A DNA stretch of 64,000 nt. It comes from Lentzea terrae. Lineage in GTDB: Bacteria; Actinomycetota; Actinomycetes; Mycobacteriales; Pseudonocardiaceae. The notes beneath the pieces were generated by a model. That model saw only the letters and a list, made by a program, of their open reading frames with translations. It was not told the origin of the DNA and made no database searches. Of this stretch, positions 59,799 to 64,000 are shown one piece after another. Numbering within the stretch: the stretch's first letter is position 1; each line of letters begins with the position of its first letter. The position numbers were made by a program, and so were the translations under genes. The stretch spans positions 432,450 to 496,449 of the forward strand of contig NZ_QFWW01000001.1 of assembly GCF_003265345.1 (NCBI RefSeq), written 5' to 3'.

Positions 59799-60482
59799 TC
59801 AGCCAGTCGGCTGGCCGACCTCGTACTCGCCGTCCTCGGTCTTGACGACGATCTTGACCTTCTTGTCCTTGCCGCCGACCTGGACCTTGCACTCGAACGA
59901 GGTGTTGGGCTTGACCTCGTTCTCACCGGTGCAGGTCGCGCTGCCGACGTCGGAGATCTTGTACTCGTCCTTCAGGATCTGGACGATGCCGGTCTGCACG
60001 GCGGCGTTGTCGAAGATCTTCTTCTTGAACCCGGCCGGCGACACGAAGCCCCAGAACAGCACGCCGCCGACGAGCAGCACGACGATGACCGCGGCGACCC
60101 AGATGGCCGCGCTGGACTTCTTCTTCGGCGGGACCGGCGGGCCGTAGCCCGGCTGCTGCCCGTACGGGTTGGGCTGCTGGCCGGGGTACTGCTGCGTCTG
60201 CTGGCCGTACGGGTCGCCCTGCACGGGCGTGCCGTACGGGTTCGACTGCGGCTGCTGCGGCACGCCGTACTGCTGGGTCTGCTGCTGCGACGGATCGAAA
60301 CCGGGGTACGGCTGCTGCTGGCCCGGCTGGGGCTGCGGCTGGCCGTACGGGTTCTGAGCCGGGAAGCCGCCGGACGGCGTCCCGGGAGGGAAACCGCCAC
60401 CGTAGGGCTGCTGCGGCTGCTGCGGCTGGCCCCAGGGCTGCTGCGGATCGTTCCCTCCGGACGGTCCGTACGGGCTGCTCAT
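59799..60482 (-). CDS. DUF4333 membrane protein with Gln/Pro/Tyr-rich N-terminus
   Basis: The 227-residue protein has a Pro/Gln/Gly/Tyr-rich cytoplasmic domain (1-118), a single membrane helix (about 126-148, AIWVAAVIVVLLVGGVLFWGFV), then a DUF4333 domain (AAVQTGIVQILKDEYKISDVGSATC, ENEVKPNTSFECKV) with two Cys likely in a disulfide. The start follows GGAGGTCGACAG. The disordered N-terminus could bind other proteins. DUF4333 is an exported actinobacterial fold of unknown function, here in a type II orientation. Confidence 0.84.
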   Translation of the reverse strand: MSSPYGPSGGNDPQQPWGQPQQPQQPYGGGFPPGTPSGGFPAQNPYGQPQPQPGQQQPYPGFDPSQQQTQQYGVPQQPQSNPYGTPVQGDPYGQQTQQYPGQQPNPYGQQPGYGPPVPPKKKSSAAIWVAAVIVVLLVGGVLFWGFVSPAGFKKKIFDNAAVQTGIVQILKDEYKISDVGSATCTGENEVKPNTSFECKVQVGGKDKKVKIVVKTEDGEYEVGQPTG

Positions 60483-60578
60483 CTGTCGACCTCCGTGTGT
60501 ACGACGTTGCGGCGAAATCCAATCACACCGTTGACGTCAGTCTTTACTCCGACTCGCAAAACCTTTGTCAGGCACATG

Positions 60579-63317
60579 TCACATCATTGCGACAACGCCG
60601 TGCCGCAACGCGTCGACGGCCTTCGCCGCGGCCGCTCCGACCGGGTCCTCCCGGCCGACCACGTCGCGGATCTGGTCCAGCAGGTCGATGACCTGGCGGC
60701 ACCAGCGCACGAAGTCGCCGGCCCCGAGCTCGTTGCCACCGGCCTCGGCCGCGCTGAGCACCTTCTCCAGCGACTCGCCGCGCGCCCAGCGGTACACCGG
60801 CCACGCGAAACCGGGGTCGGGCTGGCGCGTGATGCGCTCCAGCTTGTGGCGGCGCTCGTCGTCCTCGATCTCCGCCCACAGCCGCACGGTCTTGAGCATC
60901 GCGTCCGACACCGCGCCCTGCGGCAGCCGCGCCTCGACCGGACCGTCCCGGCGCGCCTCGTAGACCAGCGACGACACGACGGCCGCGAGCTCCTCCGGCT
61001 TGAGGCCCTTCCACACGCCGTGGCGCAGGCACTCGGCGGCGAGCAGGTCCGACTCACTGTAGAGCCTGGTCAGCCGCTTGCCGGCCTGGGTCACCTCGTC
61101 GGACTCGCTGAGGTAGCCGCGCTCGCGCAGCAACGCCCGGATGCGGTCGAACTGGCGGGCCAGCGAGTGCGTGGTCGCGGCGACCTTGCGCTCCAGCTGC
61201 TCGGTCTCGGCCAGCAGCCGGTGGTACCGCTCACCCCACCGCGCGTGGTCTTCGCGCTGGTCACAGCCGTGACACGGGTGCACGCGCAGGGCACGACGCA
61301 GCGTCGCGAGCTCGGGGTCGTCGTCCGCCGTGGTCCTCTTGCGGCCGCGCGACGGCACGGCGATGCCGGTGTTGCGGATGGTCGCCGCCAGGTCGCGCCG
61401 CGACTTGGGCGACCGCACGTCCACCTGCCGCGGCAGCCGGATGTGGCCGAGCACCTCGACCGGCGCCGGGAAGTCCGCCGACGTCAGCCGGCCCGACCAG
61501 CGGTCCTCGGTGACGACCAGCGGCCGCGCCTCGCCCAGCGGCTCGATGCCGGGGTCGATGACGACCGCGAGCCCGCTGCGCCGCCCGGACGGCACCGCGA
61601 TCACGTCACCCTTGCGCAGCGTCTCGAGCGACTTGGCCGTCTCGATGCGCCGCGCGTTGGTGTTCTGCTTGGCGAGCTGCTTCTCCCGGTCCGCGACCCG
61701 CCTGCGCAGGCCGGCGTACTCCGCGAAGTCGCCCAGGTGGCACGTCATCGACTCGGCGTAGCCCGCGAGCGCGTCCTTGTTGCGCTCGATCCGCCGCGCC
61801 AGCCCGACCACCGAGCGGTCCGCCTGGAACTGCGCGAACGACTGCTCCAGGATCTCGCGCGCGGCACTCGCGCCCAGCTGGTGCACGAGGTTGACGGCCA
61901 TGTTGTAGCCGGGCCGGAAGCTCGACCGCAGCGGGTACGTGCGCGTGGACGCGAGCCCACCGACCGCCTTGGGGTCGATCCCGGGCTGCCAGACGACGAC
62001 CGCGTGCCCCTCGACGTCGATGCCCCTCCTGCCCGCACGACCGGTGAGCTGCGTGTACTCACCCGGCGTGAGGTCGACGTGCGCCTCGCCGTTGTACTTG
62101 ACGAGCTTCTCGAGCACGACCGTCCGCGCGGGCATGTTGATGCCCAGTGCGAGCGTCTCGGTCGCGAACACGACCTTGACCAGCCCGCGCACGAACAGCT
62201 CCTCGACCGTCTCCTTGAACGCGGGCAGCAACCCGGCGTGGTGCGACGCGATGCCCCGCTCCAACGCCTCCCGCCACTCCCAGAAGCCGAGCACGGTGAG
62301 GTCGGCCTCTGGCAGGTCGCGCGTCTTCTCATCGATGATCCGGCGAACCTGGTCGGTCTCCTCCGGCGTGTTCAGCCGGAGCCCGGCCCGCGCGGTCTGC
62401 GCGACCGCCGCGTCACAGCCGGCCCTGGAGAACACGAACACGATCGCCGGCAGCAAGCTCGCGTTGTCGAGCCGCTGAATCATGTCGATCCGGCTAGGCG
62501 GCTTGAACCCGCTGTTGCGCGTGGGCCGGCCGCTGTTGCCGCGGTTGCGGTTCCGGTTGAACGGCACGTGGTACCGCGCGAGCTCCTCGGTCTTGCGCAA
62601 CACCTGCGCGTTGATCCGAGCGTGCGTCTCGTCGCCCTCGAACAGGTCCAGCATCTGGTTGCCCACCAGCATGTGCTGCCACAACGGCACGGGCCGGTGC
62701 TCGTCGACCACCACCGTCGTGTCGCCCCGCACCTCGACCAGCCACTCGCCGAACTCCTCGGCGTTGCTGACCGTCGCGGACAGACCGACCACCTGCACGT
62801 GCTCCGGCAGGTGCAGGATGACCTCTTCCCACACCGGACCGCGGAACCTGTCCGCGAGGTAGTGCACCTCGTCCATGACGACGTACGCGAGTCCGTCCAG
62901 AGTGGACGACCCGGAGTACAGCATGTTCCGCAGCACCTCGGTGGTCATGACAACCACGGGCGCGCCACCGTTGACGCTCGTGTCGCCCGTCAGCAGACCG
63001 ATGCTCTCCGCGCCGTAGCGGGCCGTGAGATCGGCGAACTTCTGGTTTGACAGAGCTTTGATCGGCGTCGTGTAGAAGCACTTGCGGCCCTCGCTGAGAG
63101 CCAGGTGCACGGCGAACTCGCCCACCACCGTCTTGCCGGCACCGGTGGGCGCACAGACGAGCACCCCGTGACCGTCCTCCAGGGCCTCGCAGGCCTGGCG
63201 CTGGAACGGGTCCAGCTCGAACGAGATGACGGAGCCGAAGTCGGTCAGCTTGGGCCGCTGGGCGTTGCGCCGGGAGTCGGCGTAGGCCTCGGCCGGGGAC
63301 CGCGAAGCACGTGACAC
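60579..63317 (-). CDS. helY: HelY-type DEAD/DEAH-box RNA helicase (Ski2/Mtr4-like)
   Basis: The 912-residue protein has SF2 motifs in order: APTGAGKT (Walker A) near residue 56, TTPIKALSNQK, MTTEVLRNML, DEVHYLADR near 147, SATVSNAEEF, SHHAGLLPAF, and QLTGRAGRRGIDVEG near 424. The C-terminal half (helical arch plus DSHCT domain) ends VRWCRQVIDLLDQI. Length and domain order match mycobacterial HelY, an ATP-dependent RNA helicase of the exosome-related Ski2 type. It is cytoplasmic and probably housekeeping. Confidence 0.95.
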   Translation of the reverse strand: MSRASRSPAEAYADSRRNAQRPKLTDFGSVISFELDPFQRQACEALEDGHGVLVCAPTGAGKTVVGEFAVHLALSEGRKCFYTTPIKALSNQKFADLTARYGAESIGLLTGDTSVNGGAPVVVMTTEVLRNMLYSGSSTLDGLAYVVMDEVHYLADRFRGPVWEEVILHLPEHVQVVGLSATVSNAEEFGEWLVEVRGDTTVVVDEHRPVPLWQHMLVGNQMLDLFEGDETHARINAQVLRKTEELARYHVPFNRNRNRGNSGRPTRNSGFKPPSRIDMIQRLDNASLLPAIVFVFSRAGCDAAVAQTARAGLRLNTPEETDQVRRIIDEKTRDLPEADLTVLGFWEWREALERGIASHHAGLLPAFKETVEELFVRGLVKVVFATETLALGINMPARTVVLEKLVKYNGEAHVDLTPGEYTQLTGRAGRRGIDVEGHAVVVWQPGIDPKAVGGLASTRTYPLRSSFRPGYNMAVNLVHQLGASAAREILEQSFAQFQADRSVVGLARRIERNKDALAGYAESMTCHLGDFAEYAGLRRRVADREKQLAKQNTNARRIETAKSLETLRKGDVIAVPSGRRSGLAVVIDPGIEPLGEARPLVVTEDRWSGRLTSADFPAPVEVLGHIRLPRQVDVRSPKSRRDLAATIRNTGIAVPSRGRKRTTADDDPELATLRRALRVHPCHGCDQREDHARWGERYHRLLAETEQLERKVAATTHSLARQFDRIRALLRERGYLSESDEVTQAGKRLTRLYSESDLLAAECLRHGVWKGLKPEELAAVVSSLVYEARRDGPVEARLPQGAVSDAMLKTVRLWAEIEDDERRHKLERITRQPDPGFAWPVYRWARGESLEKVLSAAEAGGNELGAGDFVRWCRQVIDLLDQIRDVVGREDPVGAAAAKAVDALRHGVVAMM

Positions 63318-63400
63318 CCCTTCAGGCTTTCACATCGCACCGACAATCGCCGCTGACATTGATTAACTTCAGGGGGCACTGAAGGTATCGAGCTGGTTGT

Positions 63401-63423
63401 GGGGCGGGTTGGGGTTGGGTGGG
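63401..63423 (+). other. Possible G-quadruplex motif
   Basis: GGGG, GGG, GGGG, GGG and GGG follow each other separated by one to two bases, which satisfies the usual G-quadruplex pattern. It lies about 85 bases upstream of the helY start, with the G-rich strand being the top strand. Confidence 0.6.
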
Positions 63424-63481
63424 TGGTGCGTTCGGTGGGCGTGCCTGGGGGCGTTGATGGGGGCGCCTTGCACTGATGGAC

Positions 63482-63643
63482 CGTGTTGCGCTGGCGGGCC
63501 GTGTTGCGCTGGCGGGCCGCGTTGCGTTGATGGGCCGCGTTGCGCTGACGGGCCGCGTTGCGCTGACGGGCCGCGTTGCGCTGACGGGCCGCGTTGCGCT
63601 GACGGGCCGCGTTGCGCTGACGGGCCGCGTTGCGCTGACGGGT
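63482..63643 (+). repeat. 18-bp tandem repeat array (9 units)
   Basis: Nine direct copies of an 18-base unit (CGCGTTGCGCTGACGGGC and variants) occur. The first three units differ and the last six are identical. Read in one frame they encode repeated RVALTG hexapeptides, but no ribosome site or longer protein context supports translation. Confidence 0.85.
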
Positions 63644-63868
63644 TCGCGGTCGGTTGTGCGCTAGCCGGCTTGCGGTGGTGTGCGCGCCGGCTGCGGGCGA
63701 GGTCGGCCTGCAGTGGCGGGTTCGGTTGGCACCGCGCGGGGTGGCTTGCTGTGGCTGGCGTCGGTTCCAGCGGAGCTGGTCACCAATGCGGTTGGGTCGC
63801 CTTGCGTTGGTGGGCGCGCGGGCTTACCGGACGGGCTTTGGTTGCGTCATCGCCGCTGCGCGACGATC

Positions 63869-63992
63869 GCGATTGGGGCTTGACTTCGGGGCCCTTTCGA
63901 GGCGCTGCGTCGAGCGGAAAAGGACGGATGCTTCGCAGCCGTCCGATCCGCGAAACGGTAGCACCTCGATCCCAAAGTCAAGCCCCAATCGC
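63869..63992. repeat. Element bounded by 18-bp inverted repeats
   Basis: GCGATTGGGGCTTGACTT at 63869-63886 is perfectly repeated inverted at 63975-63992, and the match extends to 22 bases with one mismatch. The 88-base interior holds a further hairpin (GGACGG and CCGTCC around ATGCTTCGCAG). No coding frame spans it. It resembles a short palindromic mobile or REP-like unit, different from the three 165-bp elements. Confidence 0.65.
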
Positions 63993-64000
63993 CAGCGTGC

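Larger units (their letters stand above)
63318..64000. other. Terminal 680 bases with no convincing gene
   Basis: This gap upstream of helY holds only a short rightward frame (63680-63883) of low coding character. It contains a G-run tract (63401-63423), a tandem 18-bp repeat array (63482-63643) and an inverted-repeat element (63869-63992), described separately. The upstream promoter of helY probably lies near 63330-63370. Confidence 0.7.

Noticed and set aside
60495..63050. Very long rightward open frame antisense to helY
   Set aside because: It is the expected high-GC shadow of a strongly biased gene on the other strand; its composition (Arg, Val, Leu and Asp runs) and lack of motifs mark it as non-coding.
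63482..63643. Possible CRISPR array
   Set aside because: The 18-bp units are contiguous with no unique spacers and there are no cas genes.
63476..63664. Short frame encoding repeated RVALTG hexapeptides
   Set aside because: It arises from an 18-bp tandem repeat and has no ribosome site or flanking protein context. Treated as a DNA repeat.
63680..63883. Short 67-codon rightward frame in the terminal gap
   Set aside because: It has low-complexity Gly/Ala/Arg composition, no ribosome site and no recognisable motif.

Overview
This window looks like chromosomal DNA of a high-GC, soil-type actinomycete. GC content and third-position bias are extreme, GTG and TTG starts are common, and 4-base GTGA/ATGA gene overlaps are frequent. 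Many secreted glycan-active enzymes, a Ku protein, a SARP-type regulator and WYL, TetR, Lrp, HxlR and XRE-cupin regulators fit a Pseudonocardiaceae-like organism (Lentzea, Saccharothrix or similar). The genus is an inference. No rRNA, tRNA, CRISPR array, complete insertion sequence or prophage was seen.

Layout. 1-6 kb: membrane-protein genes, then two overlapping genes for exported glycan-active proteins (a GH97 enzyme with a Sec signal and a 963-residue Tat-exported discoidin protein). 6-17 kb: alpha/beta hydrolase, metallophosphoesterase, SGNH hydrolase, Ku, PP2C phosphatase, a divergent WYL regulator/epoxide hydrolase pair, a SARP-NB-ARC-TPR regulator and a secreted PQQ-type propeller. 17-24 kb: a secreted alpha/beta hydrolase with a broken tandem copy, then TetR facing a UvrA-like ABC protein and a siderophore-interacting flavoprotein, then a GH79-like enzyme. 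24-36 kb: O-methyltransferase, alditol-oxidase-like flavoprotein, ArsR/SRPBCC pair, RICIN beta-helix protein, a frameshifted amidase, small orphan genes, a chitinase with a DasR-like site, and an MpaB-like protein. 36-39 kb: a large modular GH29-like protein.

39.4-44.1 kb is the most unusual segment. A membrane-anchored TIR-WD40 protein and a downstream lipoprotein sit head to head with a SLATT/DUF4231-like four-helix membrane protein, which is followed tail to tail by a TerB-like protein. These families recur in bacterial immune and stress systems, so the group is a candidate conflict module, although no function is proven. 44.1-49.1 kb is a tightly coupled trans-4-hydroxyproline catabolic operon: XRE-cupin regulator, three-subunit D-hydroxyproline dehydrogenase, DapA-type deaminase and 4-hydroxyproline epimerase. 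A palindrome lies just before the first catabolic gene.

49-64 kb: orphan HTH regulator, an ECF sigma remnant, a two-domain VOC protein, a permease with two ATPases, HxlR with a DUF1579-like secreted protein, Lrp coupled to an M24 peptidase, a 5'-3' exonuclease, an Eis-like acetyltransferase, a DUF4333 membrane protein and a HelY-type helicase. The last 680 bases carry no convincing gene but hold a G-run tract, nine 18-bp tandem repeats and an inverted-repeat-bounded element. Three copies of a roughly 165-bp near-perfect palindromic element (10.0, 49.1 and 57.5 kb) lie in intergenic gaps and share termini and core.
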